This document shows positions 1-11,604 of a stretch of 64,000 nucleotides of DNA, in pieces (position 1 is the first letter of the stretch; the number at the start of each line of letters is the position of its first letter). The position numbers were made by a program, and so were the translations under genes. Source of the stretch: Wuchereria bancrofti. Lineage: Eukaryota; Nematoda; Chromadorea; Rhabditida; Onchocercidae. The stretch lies in the NCBI GenBank assembly GCA_005281725.1, contig SSBO01000001.1, positions 1,906,399 through 1,970,398 of the forward strand, given 5' to 3'. Below the pieces are notes generated by a model that saw nothing but the letters and a program-made list of their open reading frames with translations, did not search any database and was not told where the DNA came from.

Positions 1-2693
1 TGGATTTCCCTTCAGAATTACAAAAATTAATACCGGCAAATATTCATCAGCACCAGCCGGAGCGCCTATAAATAAAAAAACATCTTGAAGATGAATAGCA
101 CGTATATCTCAGCTATGGAAAGGAATAACAATTCCAAAGAATTAATTAAAAAAATGTATTTAAAAATTGGTTTTGTAAAAAATAGAGAACTTATTCTGAC
201 TTATTACCGACTTATTCTAAAGAAGTATTTTACATCCAGTGATGACTCCTTAACAGCTGTTTTAACAATCTAAAAATACATCTCAGCATAACTACTACTA
301 CTGATCAAAACGACAATATTACAAGAATACATTAAAATAAGTTCCAGAATACTGGTATTGATCAATATCACCAACCTGATCGACTTTCCTTTAGTGCCTC
401 GAAGATCATTTTTGAGCAACGAACCAGACATTGCAACTTTTCTGCTGCTCCTCGATGACTGTTCATATCAATAATCTCAGTTATTGCTTCATCCAACTTG
501 TCACGAACCTATCAATTAAAAACTTTCAAATGGAAGGCTTTTAATAATGAATATGTCAGATGAAGTGATGCAATTTACCGATTCCTGACTAAAATCAAGA
601 GTGGTTTCCAGAAAACCTGCTGTAACCCAATTCAAAGACCGTATTCTATCTTGCAAAGATAGATCTGCAGTTTCTTCGTCAGCTCTAGAAAAACATTCTA
701 ATTTAAATATTTAAAATTTTAAACAAAATGAGAAAAAATCAAGAATTCTAATTAATACTCTACTCCATAAAGAAAACTAACCCTAATGATCATAAAAGAT
801 TTTATAAACCGGATAAATTCAAATAAAGACATGTCCAAAAAAAAGCAAAATGACATGCCTAGCGCAGAACAATGTGCTATAAGCCCGTACACATATATAC
901 TGCTCTACTTCTGCCATTACTTCTTCAACACTCACATTAATCAATGAACCTGAAATTTAAGTGAAACATCGTATATCAGATATATGAATTGCTGAATTGT
1001 TTCGTAAAATATGTTAAGACTCATGAAGATCTCTATGTTCTACACTAACATTTCAAAAACTTGTTTTTAACAGGGAAACAGTTACCACTTATAATGGGGC
1101 TGTGACGCATTTTGTCTGCAAGCACCTGATAAAAATGTTGCACCATACTTGAGAGGTCATCCATATTAACATTCTGCTGCTAGAAATCAAATAAGCTACC
1201 CAATTTTAAGTATCAGCTTAACGAACCTAACTCTAAGGAATTACAAAAAGTGGGTCGTAAGACGGCATAAACAAGAAAACTCTTCAAATTCTGTCATTTC
1301 AAAAAATTTATTTCGAGAACTGAAGAAGAATTCCTGTCCAATATTTTGCTTATCTATGATTAAATTTGGATAGGAATATCAAACTGACTTCCAGAATTTT
1401 ATCAACAGCATGATGCGTTTGCTGAGTTATTTCATAAGCAGCTGATTGCGGAAGATTATTTTGAAGAAACTCGTGAAAACGATCATAAGCAGAGCTGCTT
1501 TCTTCACTAAGACGATGTCTGGAAGTTGATTATTAATAAATGTTCATAAATTAAAACAATAAAAGTCAATTATTTTTTCAGTAATACGAGCAAAGAAACG
1601 ACCAAACTTTTGGGTTTTATTCTCTTTTAAACTAATGTAATTTTGATCCATCCTTATTACGTTTCTTGCTTTTTTCCTTTCTTTTATATATATACAATGA
1701 AGATTGATGTTTAAATTATAAGTTCATGCTAAGAGGCAAAATCGAGCAAAATTTACGGAAATAAATGAAACTACTAGAAGGAAAAAATACAAATAAGTGC
1801 TATCGAAAAAAAAAATGAAATACCTTATTGGTGTAACAGGAGATGGCAGTGTAGAATGTGATGCGGATGCTGCACATACCATTTCTGAAACGAAATATTT
1901 AAAAAAAAAAAAAACGTTTTTCGCAAGCTTATAAAAAGTGCTGAATATAACATGCAAATAATGACAAACCTTGAGAGGGGTTTGAATTAGCAGTTAGTGA
2001 CGGTGATTTTCGAAGAATCGATTTTAACGTAAGTGAACGACTTTCTGTTGATAGCTTCCGACGTCCTTCAAATTTCTCGAAACTTAGAAGTTCTCTACAA
2101 ATAAAAAACACAGACTGACTTGCAGGAAACTCAGTAAGCAAAATGAAAAATCCAGAATTTTCTGAGAAAAAATTATTGTCAACCTATTTTTAGTATAGCA
2201 TTGTGCTTTCTTCTCCTCCATTTGATAAACTCGCCAACACTTCGAGCATCTCCCTTTCCATTGTGGTGTACCGTAGAAACCACACTGATTAACACAAAGC
2301 TGCAAAAACTAATTGTTATATTTTTCTTATCTTGCCAAAACCTAGCCTAACTCTGCGAACGAGATAAAGCTCTCCTCATTTTCAACGACTATCTAATTTT
2401 TAGCTGCAAAAACATGATAAAACCAACCTGGTTTATCTGAAAGTTAAGGAAAAAATCCATGCTTACATATTAGTTACCGTTCAATTACTACAATATTCAG
2501 TTATCCAATTCAGATTTCCAATGACTAAACTGTACTTTTGTAATTAACAAAGCAAAGAAAGTAAACCTCCAATTAAAAACTATAAAAATTATACCAGATC
2601 TCCTTCCGTAATTTGCACTCTCAATCGTTTATCAGATGAAGAAGACTTCAGTAGTTCTTGAGTTCCATTATTCTCTAATTCAGTGCCATCCAT
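1..2693 (-). CDS. rabx-5: Rabex-5 (RABGEF1) homologue, Rab5 guanine-nucleotide exchange factor; 5' part, cut by window start
   Basis: Ten exons join in frame (2693-2595, 2299-2184, 2094-1970, 1884-1824, 1518-1389, 1179-1086, 949-859, 684-579, 508-376, 65-1) to give 340 codons; the 3' end lies outside the window. Exon 2 encodes an A20-type zinc finger (CVNQC...CSKCW, about residues 35-57). Exon 3 carries the conserved FEKFEGRRK-type segment. Exons 5-10 encode the helical bundle and the start of the VPS9 domain (RIRSLNWVT, then KLDEAITEIIDM, then LPVLIFVILKGNP at the edge). Known family role: activation of Rab5 on early endosomes, with ubiquitin binding through the A20 finger. The ATG at 2693 is the first in frame and lies shortly after a possible acceptor (AAATTTAG). 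Intron 7 appears to use a GC donor (AG/GCATGT); the only nearby GT site would break the frame. Family assignment is firm; single exon edges are by eye. Confidence 0.93.
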
Positions 2694-3790
2694 CTTAAAT
2701 TCGCTAAATTTTAAGATCTAAATAGTAATGCTGATATCACTATAGAAAAGATACGATGAAACTGAAGTAATCCGAGAGGAGAAACACCCAATAGTTTAAA
2801 CTCAAGATACAACAACTCATAGCAAATGGAATTTCAATTATTCAGTGAACTGGAAAAATCAACAGTGGAAAAGATGAGAATCACAAATAACAATATGTAA
2901 AGATCACTTGTAAGTATTCTTATTACATGCAAAGTATATTCCTGAGGGAAACGAATAATTCAAAGACCTGATTTTGGTAAAATTTCAAAATTCTTAAGAT
3001 GAATAAAACACTCAATAGAACATAAGCGAGGAGCTTAAAAAATCAGATTTTTGAATTTTATTGCTTATACATCTCGAATGATGCATGAAATTAATCTAAT
3101 AAAAATTCTGGCTATGAATAAGCTAAACAAAATGAAAAAAGAGTTATAATGAGTAAAAGTATAGGTCATTCTGCATTAAGCAGTGTAATTCAAATGGTTT
3201 TAAAACATTCCTTCATCATAACATATCTTTTCAAATTTACGATTCTATATAATTCATTAATTTCCAAACAACTTCAAAAATATAATTTTCAGTTTTTGTC
3301 AATAAAGACCCACTTACATATGTAAAAAATGAATATCTGCACAGATAACAAAATACAACAAATTCCTTTGCAAGCAATAATAAAATGAATTTTCCAGTAT
3401 GATAAAATGCATAATGAAAAATCCTATAAGTAGAAGTTGCGTTTCAATTAAACTAACAATGAATAACCTACTAATTGCATAACTAAATGAAACGAAAAGT
3501 TACTAATAATCGTAGCTTCATCATTCAACTGATCAACAAGCAATACAAATACCAGCAGCGGAAATTAAACTTTTAAAAAACTAGGAAAAAAAATGAAAAA
3601 CTCAAATCTGCTAATTTTAGGATTTAAGAAATTGAAAAAGCTAAATGAAGATACAATATTATTTTAAGGTACAGAAATCAAAGCAATATTTCCAATGACC
3701 AATTTGTTTGACTCCGAATGAAACAAAAATATAAATCACAAGCAATAACTTAAGTGAACATTTGACTGAAAAGATTTAAGTTGAAAAGAA
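2694..3790. other. Intergenic, no gene seen
   Basis: AT-rich DNA between the rabx-5 start and the ADAT2 stop. No open frame with family resemblance and no repeat unit was seen. It must hold the 3' UTR of ADAT2 and any rabx-5 promoter or trans-splice site. Confidence 0.6.
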
Positions 3791-4369
3791 TCAGACATCT
3801 ACAACAGTAACGTCACCGGAAGTGTCATCAATGCTTCCTGATTTCTTTGGTTTCTTTATTTTTCGCTTCTCTTCTGGACAAAATGGATTTTGCTTCTCAT
3901 AAAATTCTTTCAACAACTTCACAGCCCGATTAACATTAAGATTTGGCATAATTTCAATGAAATGTTTAGCTCCATATTTCTCCCTTGTTCCAACACTAAG
4001 TAAACCACCAAATCGTTCATTTGCTGCACCATATAAGATTTTTTTCAAGTGCAAATGATATAATGCTGAAGCACACATGATGCATGGTTCAAGGGTAACG
4101 TATAGAGTCGTGCGGCACATTACATCCTCCAGCTCACATCTGTTATCCGTGCACCACTGTTTCATCATTTCAAGAGCAACCATTTCTGCATGATACGTGG
4201 GGTTCTTTGTACGATTTACATCATTTCGCCCAAAAGCTACTTCTTGACCTTCGAAAACAAAAACACAACCAACAGGAACTTCATTATTAGCAACTGCATC
4301 TACGGCTATTTCAAAGGCTCGATTCAAAAAACGAACTTCTTCCTTGTTTAATTTCTCTTCCAATGACAT
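3791..4369 (-). CDS. adat2: tRNA-specific adenosine deaminase subunit 2 (ADAT2/Tad2)
   Basis: A single coding exon of 192 codons, close to the 191 residues of the human protein. It shows the cytidine-deaminase-fold signature: the zinc-ligand and catalytic motif HAEM, preceded by the TKNPTY stretch, and the second zinc motif PCIMCA. EVPVGCVFV, NERFGG and a Lys-rich tail after KQNPFCPE are typical of ADAT2. In the family, ADAT2 is the catalytic partner of ADAT3 and converts A34 to inosine in tRNA anticodons. The frame stays open upstream to a splice acceptor at 4395/4394. The only exon seen further up (4475-4442, ending in a GTCAGT donor) has stops in the matching frame, so it is probably 5' UTR. 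I therefore start at the ATG at 4369 (MSLEEKL) rather than at the upstream GTG. Confidence 0.95.
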   Translation of the reverse strand: MSLEEKLNKEEVRFLNRAFEIAVDAVANNEVPVGCVFVFEGQEVAFGRNDVNRTKNPTYHAEMVALEMMKQWCTDNRCELEDVMCRTTLYVTLEPCIMCASALYHLHLKKILYGAANERFGGLLSVGTREKYGAKHFIEIMPNLNVNRAVKLLKEFYEKQNPFCPEEKRKIKKPKKSGSIDDTSGDVTVVDV

Positions 4370-4441
4370 CAGTGCAACATCCACAGCACTTCGCTACAAA
4401 TAAACCATCTAAGGACCAAATGACTTCGGTCAAACACTGAC

Positions 4442-4475
4442 CTGGTCGCAATTATTTCACGACTTCTAACTTCTG
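4442..4475 (-). other. Probable 5' UTR exon of ADAT2
   Basis: A 34-base segment bounded by a TTTTTCAG acceptor and a CAG/GTCAGT donor on the minus strand, just upstream of the ADAT2 coding exon. It has stops in the frame needed to join the coding exon, so it can only be untranslated. No exon further upstream was found, so its own acceptor may receive a spliced leader. Confidence 0.5.
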
Positions 4476-5191
4476 CTGAAAAACACAAGTGGACATGAGT
4501 TAAAAATCCAAGTTGTAAAAGGAACAAAGTCCAGAAATCCAGAAATCTAAAACAGAAATTTAATCCAAGTCATCTCATTGACAAAAGTGCACAGATTAAT
4601 TGGACTAAAAAAACTGTGGTTGAATTTTAGTTGAATAGATTTCTGTACAGTAGTAGAACTTCCCAAAACACCTTCTGAAAACTTTAATTATTGCGACACG
4701 ATTGGTAGGAAAGAGAAATAGTGAAGTATTGCTTTGGATATGTGACACCTGTAACATCAGAGAATGTAAAATGTATTCAGCATCGCAATATCGAATACAA
4801 TATGAATATCTAATAGCATCCACGGGGACGGAACATCTAAAATAATGCCAAGCTTTCTCTTCTGATGGGATAATCAATACAGATGATCGTATTAACGATA
4901 ATGAACTGGTAATGGAGAAATGGGAACACTGCTTTATCAATAGTTGAGTAACACAACATAAGCATCACAGATAAGGTCTAAACACAGCTACTGACTGGAA
5001 AGATGAATGAAATTATATTAAAAAATCTATGGAAATGGTATGAGGGTAATTTTATATCACTCTACTTCAACAATACATGGAATTTTCCAATCTTACCTAC
5101 AGAATTCTAGAAAAACCCACCGATAAGCACAATAGTTAAAATACCTGCATTTTGTAAAGTTGCAAGAAAAAATCTGCAAATTAGCGACTAC
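4476..5191. other. Intergenic, no gene seen
   Basis: Spacer between the ADAT2 5' UTR exon and the stop codon of the first PUDP-like gene. The open frame at 4605-4940 on the minus strand resembles nothing I know and lacks splice or start context. Confidence 0.5.
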
Positions 5192-6777
5192 TTATTCGCT
5201 ATTGTCTATCTCGTATGCCGGCAATCCTATGCTTTCTGGTTTGAAATCTTCTAAACTTCTAAGTATCAAATTAATTTTATTTTGCAATTCATCAGGAATC
5301 TTCATGTAAGTTAAATCTGGTACCATAACAACATGCATGCCAGCTGCTATTGCTGCATATACTCCATTAGTTGCATCTTCGAAAACGAGAACATTTCCAG
5401 CTTTCTCAGGTTTTTCTTCGAACCTAGCCATCGTTACCAGGAAAGGATCTGGAGCCGGTTTCCCTCGTTTGACAGCAGGATCATCACCCGATAAAACCTG
5501 AATGAATGAAATTATTTGTTTCTCTCTATTTAATTGTCTGAGAACTTCAGCAGTTAAACTTCGAACTTCAATGTCTCTTGTTTCCTGATTTGAAAAGTTA
5601 CTTTTAAAAATGCTTACTCACAAAGTAAACCCAGCGTCACTTACTTTTTAAAATGAAAAACACAGTCCAAGTCTTTAATTCTAATCTTTGCAAAGGAAAA
5701 GTATACTGAATTCAAGATTTTACTGTAAATAAACAACCGACTGGTCACACTTCCTAGTAGTGCTTCCTTCCTTGCCATCGAGAGCAAAGAAGGGAAATTT
5801 TTTTAACATAATGCAGTATACGAAAAAATACGGTTTCGAATCTCAACAAAAAAACTTACCCTCAAAGATATCAAATCCAGAAGCTCTTTATGATATTGAG
5901 TTTTGAGCTCAAATTCCTTTTTGGTTGAACCAGTACATATAGCCATAGGTATATTGTGAGCCTTTAAATGCCGTATAAGCTTCAACGCACCAGGCATTAA
6001 TGAACATTTTGGCAACATTTCTTCGGCCATTTCATCATACTTTCTACAGTATTCGTCAACATCAACTTTCCCGGACAGTTTTTCCTAGAAACGATGTTTA
6101 ACTACAAGATTTACTAAAAAAACTTTTAAGGAAACTTTTTATTAACTACCTCGTGTCTTATTAAAAAACCAATTAGTAAAGCTAACTAAAAATTTGGTCT
6201 TTCGAAGCTTTTCCCTCATTCAGTGATAATTTCCTGATTCTATGCAGGAATTCGCAAATTTCTGAAGAGTAATAACTTTTGAAGAACAATTAGGGCAACG
6301 CAAATAAGGCATCAAAACTAGTAATTTCAACAACGTTGCGTCTTAGTTATATTTAAATCTCTTTGACAATTAAGTGATTTTAATTCCTGCAACAGGTTAA
6401 ATGAAGTTCATAACATAAAATTAGAAAGGAAAAAGCAAGAACTCTATAATCATAATGAGGATGAAAGGGAATGATGCAACATATTTTCAATATTATGGGA
6501 TTGTCGCTTGCTACACAAAATGTCCTGAATTCTCAGAAATATTGCGCTCCAATAACCAGAGAATAAAAAACAAACAAACGTGTTCAAGTATGTATGTTAC
6601 AGCGGCTTTCTTCGGCATTCCCGTCACCAAACCTCTCAAATGCGAAGTGAATTCCTTATTATATTTCGATAGTAAACACTGATTTACCTTCGAGAATATT
6701 ACTTCAGTATCGACCAATAAGCCATCCAAATCAAAAATCACATGTGTTATCTTTAACACTGACTTCATGACAGCCAT
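5192..6777 (-). CDS. HAD-family phosphatase, pseudouridine-5'-phosphatase (PUDP/HDHD1)-like, copy 1
   Basis: Three exons (6777-6580, 6084-5860, 5497-5192) join in phase 0 to give 242 residues; the human enzyme is about 228. HAD motif I is DLDGLLVDTE (nucleophile Asp and the acid-base Asp two residues on), motif II lies in ICTGS, the motif III lysine in RGKPAPD, and motif IV is VFEDATNG. The LPGA/MPGA cap segment and the closing GLPAYE match PUDP closely. The known reaction is dephosphorylation of pseudouridine 5'-phosphate from RNA turnover; substrate specificity here is inferred. The ATG follows directly on a TTTGTTTCAG acceptor, which fits trans-splicing. A paralogue with the same exon phases lies upstream at 8454-9494. 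Confidence 0.93.
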
Positions 6778-8453
6778 CTGAAACAAAAAATGGTGAAAAT
6801 GAAGCGTCACTAATCTCAACATTGTTTAACAATAAACTGTATTTGCTCATTGTATAGTGCCACTTTATATTTCATCACAATTTCAATCTTTATGGAAAAC
6901 AATATATCTTCCATATTTCTACACGTTCAGTACGTACCAGCAATCTACCACGCTCAGTTCTGAAACACTGCATAAAATGAGACATCTTTGTGCTTTTATT
7001 TATTCATTTCTACTCAGAAATTCAAATTCTTAAGACTTCCAATCCCCGTCGAAGTGTAGAACAAAACACTGAGAACTAGCACTTATTAAACCATCATACA
7101 TCATATGCTGTATGCACAACTGATAGATTGATAATTTATGGATTCAGAATTATCGTCAAAAATATGACAATGTCAGGACAACAGTGGCGTAAATCAATAT
7201 ATGACATTTACTTGCAATTGCGTCTTTTTATCTAAGTAATTCATTTCTCAAAATCTGCTTTCAGTGAGGGTAAAAACATTCTATAACGTAAAAGATGAAT
7301 CATTTAAAACTTACGTCACATGATTCGGTGTTCATTTTTATGAGATCGAAAAATAAAGACCAGTAATGCTTGCACTGATAGGAAATCAGACACACTGCAC
7401 CGGAAATGTCAGCACTAGCTATAGCTGCACCAGAAAGTGTCAACTGATGAAGAATGCTGCAGCTCTCTTCTGAGATAAGCTCTTCTGGCTTGCACTTTTA
7501 TACTAGGCTTAAAACATATGTAGTGAGAGAGATACTAACAGGCTGTAAGATCCCCTACCCATTCTCTCATTTCTCGTTTTTCTATCTTAGTGCTTACTAA
7601 CGCTTTTCCGCTTTTTCTATCTCATTGCTTACTAATGCAATTTCCCGACGCAACTACAAGATTACAAACTGCATATTTATATAAGAAACAAACTGAAATG
7701 AAGTTACTTTGCTTCGAAATCAATTACTTTTCGAAGTCAAAAAAGTCATCGTACTACAGTTGAACAGCGAAAACTCTTTTTGCCTTTTTCCTGACTTCAT
7801 TTCTCTCTACTAACATTGAAGAATATTTCCATTCAAACTAAATTGTTAATGCGAAAAAATATCGCAAAAACCTTGATTTAGTTCCATAAGTTTCACAATG
7901 AGGGCGTCACATGATATACAGCTACATAGCCATACCCATAAAATTACATATCGTAAGACTCCACAGGATTCAAGCTCCACATTCATATAAGAAACAAATT
8001 ATAGCTACTATCAGTCAACCTACGACTGATAGCCAATATTCCACTTGTGTTTAGAATGGTTACACCAGTGAATGCACAAATTTTCTTTTAATTGCAGGTG
8101 TCTACATATAGTGAGGGAAATTGAGGAAGTGTTATGCTTATTGAAAAATAAAAGTTTTATTTCTAAAGTTTCCATAATTTAAACAATCGATGAATTTTAA
8201 TGGCTTGTAATAATTTAATACCTAACAAATAAGTGCAAGTAAAAACAAATCCTCAAGCTTTAGAGCAAATAATGATTAAACAATTAACTTACACGGAATT
8301 GTTTCTTTAGCGATGTTCATCGTTACGAGCAATAAAAGATTCTCCTACAATCTACAGCACTGTGCACTGAGGTATGGATAACAACACCTCGAATTATGAT
8401 ATCCTTTATCAGTACAGCTGAAGCATCATAAAATACCGCACAAACGCTTAAAT
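6778..8453. other. Intergenic between the two PUDP paralogues, no gene seen
   Basis: About 1.7 kb with no convincing open frame or repeat. Two similar short phrases near 7391 and 7426 (GCACCGGAAA and GCACCAGAAA followed by GTC/GTGTC) suggest a small local duplication but nothing more. Confidence 0.5.
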
Positions 8454-9494
8454 TCAATCAAATGGTGGTAAGCCAAACATTTCCGGTTTAAATTCCTCCA
8501 AACTATTCAATACCAACGTTATTTTATCTCTACATTTTTCAGAAGGACTTGAATAACGCAAATCTGGTACCATCACAACATGCATCCCAGCTGCTAACGC
8601 AGCATAAACACCATTTATCGAATCTTCAAACACCAAAACATTCTCGGCGCTTTCCGGTTTTACTGAAAACCGTCGCATTGTCTCCAAAAATCCATCTGGC
8701 TCCGGCTTTCCTTTTTTAACATGCGGATCATCGCCACTTAGGACCTGTACAAGTATGTGAAGGTTCGACATACTGGTATAGTGCACAATACATTTCCTGG
8801 GCAACATAAATTAAAATTTTTAGTATTTGCAGATGATTTTGAGATGAAGAAAAATTCTTAAACAATTACATGAAGTGGAATGAGATCAGACAATTCCTTT
8901 TGATTTTTCATTTTCGCATCGAATTCAAAAGTATTAGATCCACTACATATTGCTGTTGGAATTTTATGTTTAGCAAAATGTTTCGCTAGTTGCATAGCGC
9001 CAGGCAATAACCGACTTTCAGGGAGATGCTTACTTAGCAAGTCCAAATATTTCTCTCTGTACTCTTCCAAATTTACTGTGCCAACCAAGTGTTCCTGGAA
9101 ACTGTAATTTGAAACTCAAACAACAAAACTGGATGAATTTTTCTTATTACTTTTGTTTTTGAAATGGAAAGTTTTCCAAATGACAAGAAAACCATAAAAG
9201 ATAATGTGGCTTGAACAAAGAATGCATTATGAATTTCAAATTGTTTAGATCTGATTCTGGATTGTGAGAGTTTAAAACAACGATGAGAACAGAAAGACAT
9301 ACATGCTCAAGCATTGTTTGAATTGCATCATCCATCTTCATACCAGTTGTCTTTGTCTTTAACTCCATCGTGTACTCCCTATCATAACTTTTCATTAGTT
9401 CTGTATTGACTTGGGTATAAATTGTTTCTGAATCAAGCAGTAGTCCATCTAAGTCAAATATTATATGGGTGATTTGTAGACCCAAAATACTCAT
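8454..9494 (-). CDS. HAD-family phosphatase, pseudouridine-5'-phosphatase (PUDP/HDHD1)-like, copy 2
   Basis: Three exons (9494-9303, 9094-8870, 8744-8454), all phase 0, give 235 residues. The HAD motifs are complete: DLDGLLLDSE, ICSGS, KKGKPEPD and VFEDSINGV, and the end GLPPFD matches the family. Exon 2 is exactly 225 bases in both paralogues and the introns fall at the same residues (after LEH and before VLSGDDP), so this is a tandem gene duplication. The proteins have diverged clearly, especially in the cap domain, so the duplication is not recent. The start ATG sits a few bases after a TTTTCAG acceptor. Both copies look functional; which one keeps the ancestral substrate cannot be told from sequence. 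Confidence 0.93.
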
Positions 9495-10769
9495 TTTCCC
9501 TGAAAATTTAATTTAAAAACATTTATTTGTATTATAACAAAATCCAATCCAACATGAACGATAATTCGGAACCTAATACGCGGAAATTGAACTTCCTTTA
9601 TAATATAACACTTTAAAAGATAAATATGAAGAAATGATTTAAGTATATTAATAGCATGCTCCATCATCATACTATGTACTATACCGCATAGAATTTATTT
9701 AAATGTTATTCAGAAATGAAACTTTACAGAAACTTTACAGAGACAACAATACTTGGAATATAGAGAAAGTAATAGAAAAAATAAAAAATGTTATTATGCA
9801 CTTTTTGACATCGCTTAAGTTCACATCAAATATCTAACTAAATGATCATCCTCCTCAATCACGTAGTCTGTAATAAAGCTGTACATCAGAAACAGCATAA
9901 TATACAATATTCAACTACAGTGATTATAACCGTTAGAAAGATTACATTTTAGCAACAAGCATCTGAAATAATAAATAATAAGTAGAACGGTTTATTTATC
10001 TCTACTGATAATGGAAACCACTAAAAACCTTGAAATTTATAAAAATTTACAAAATCTATAAAAATCAAATTTATAAAAACTGTTAAGTTAGATACATACC
10101 CTCAAATCAATGGAAACCAATCAATCAGTTTTGATGAATTATCATGTCTACATTGAACATGGAATTATGTAACTGCAATAGGTTTATAATGTATAAATGA
10201 ATGTTAAATGAATAATACACACCACAGCAATTTACTGCATCCAATGAATTGGCCAATACATAACAGTAATTTCTGTTGTACTCTTCAACAAATCTCAATC
10301 CATAAAGCCAACTCGCATAGGCTAATCAGCAGATTCTAAAGGAAACAGTGCCAAATCATCACAATCAAAATGGAGAAATTCTCACATGTCAGAGTCAATA
10401 GATGTGACCAATGAAAAAAGTTGAATTTGACTTAAATTACTAGAAAAAAAAGTATACTAAAAGTGTGCAGTAGTAGACAACCAGTTGATAATTTTGCGCT
10501 TCCGCATTTTTATCAAGTCTTACTTCTTATTTATCACAAATTGTTCACTACAGTTTCGAAGAAGTTTGACATTAACAACCTTAAATCACTCCGAAACGAT
10601 CCATCTACGTCTAATATTCGTTTATATTTCCACATCACTAAGTAATGCTTATTTTCAATAAATCGATATCATATGAATACAGTTGTAGCGAACTTAATCA
10701 GTGAATATAACAACTACATCTTTTGATACGAATATACCATCTCAGTGAAGTACTAATCTTAAAGTTTCA
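9495..10769. other. Intergenic, no gene seen
   Basis: AT-rich sequence upstream of the second PUDP-like gene. The open frame at 10463-10645 (plus) resembles no known family. Confidence 0.5.
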
Positions 10770-10875
10770 CCGAACCGTGTGCTGAATGACATGAATTAGC
10801 GAACCTCCCATAGAACCTTCGTTTCCTGCATTTCACAACGTAAAAGCAAATTGACAAAATCATCCAAGCAAAGGT

Positions 10876-10916
<41 letters not shown>

Positions 10917-11165
10917 GTATATATATAAAGCGTTTTTCATAGTTTATTGTTTCCACAGTCATCAATAATACTATTTTCGTCATTCTCGCTCATCCCTACC
11001 GTCTCCACCTGGCATACATTCTTTATTCGTTTTATTTACAAGTTTTTTTTTCTTCGTTTTATTGGCTTAATCATATGACAAGGAACTTTTTTTCGTCCTC
11101 ATTTTAGACTCTGAGGACTGCAAGGTAGGGACTTCGATTGTCAAATTACAACTTCCTATTACTTT
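10770..11165 (-). repeat. Diverged outer part of the inverted duplication or dispersed repeat, with a (CA)n tract
   Basis: Read on the minus strand, this stretch aligns by eye with 32752-33115 on the plus strand. Shared blocks include GTAATTTGACAAT, TCTAAAATGAGGAC and GCCAGGTGGAGACGGTAG, followed in both by a TG-rich stretch (here a pure CA/TG dinucleotide run at 10878-10912). On the right the homologous piece follows directly on the end of the histidine-rich cassette. Here about 3.6 kb of retroelement DNA separates it from its cassette. The stretch may therefore be the outer flank of one large inverted duplication, split on this side by a later insertion; a dispersed LTR-type repeat is the alternative. 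Confidence 0.6.
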
Positions 11166-11174
11166 CCTCACAAT

Positions 11175-11604
11175 TCTCTAAAATTTATTGTACTATTGTT
11201 TCTGTTGATAAAGGAATTATTATATTCCACTGTTACATAAGCACTTACAGCCAACGAATTTCCCCGAGAATAGTGAGCCTCTCCCAAAATAATTAAACTT
11301 CAATCACAAATTGTGGAACCCCGCAGTCCAGTGGCGTCAGATCTATCTCTTGAATTTCTTTGAGAAAAGCTTTCAGTTTTCCCTTTTCGGTCGTATGCTT
11401 AGAATTATAACTGCAGACATTTCCCGATTTGTGGCATCAAATAAATGCTGATCAGAGAAGGAACACATCAACATCACGAGGTTCGAAGAAGAATTTATGA
11501 AGAAAAAGTAATACTCAAGTTGCATATTGGCACACTCGAAATAATACTAATTGGATCCAATACATACTACAAGTTACAGCAACGAAGAAACAACATCTTT
11601 AAAA
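11175..11604 (+). repeat. Left arm of inverted repeat inside the retroelement
   Basis: Imperfect inverted copy of 13850-14276. Shared blocks include AAATTTATTGTACTATTG, GAAGGAACACATCAACATCA and GTAATACTCAAGTTGCATAT. The coding direction of the gag-like fragment in this arm is plus. Confidence 0.75.

Noticed and set aside
4370..4384. GTG start for ADAT2
   Set aside because: Nematode genes start at ATG; an in-frame ATG 15 bases on gives a protein of normal family length.
10759..10983. Open frame with a Cys-Val run
   Set aside because: It is the translation of the CA/TG dinucleotide repeat at 10878-10912.
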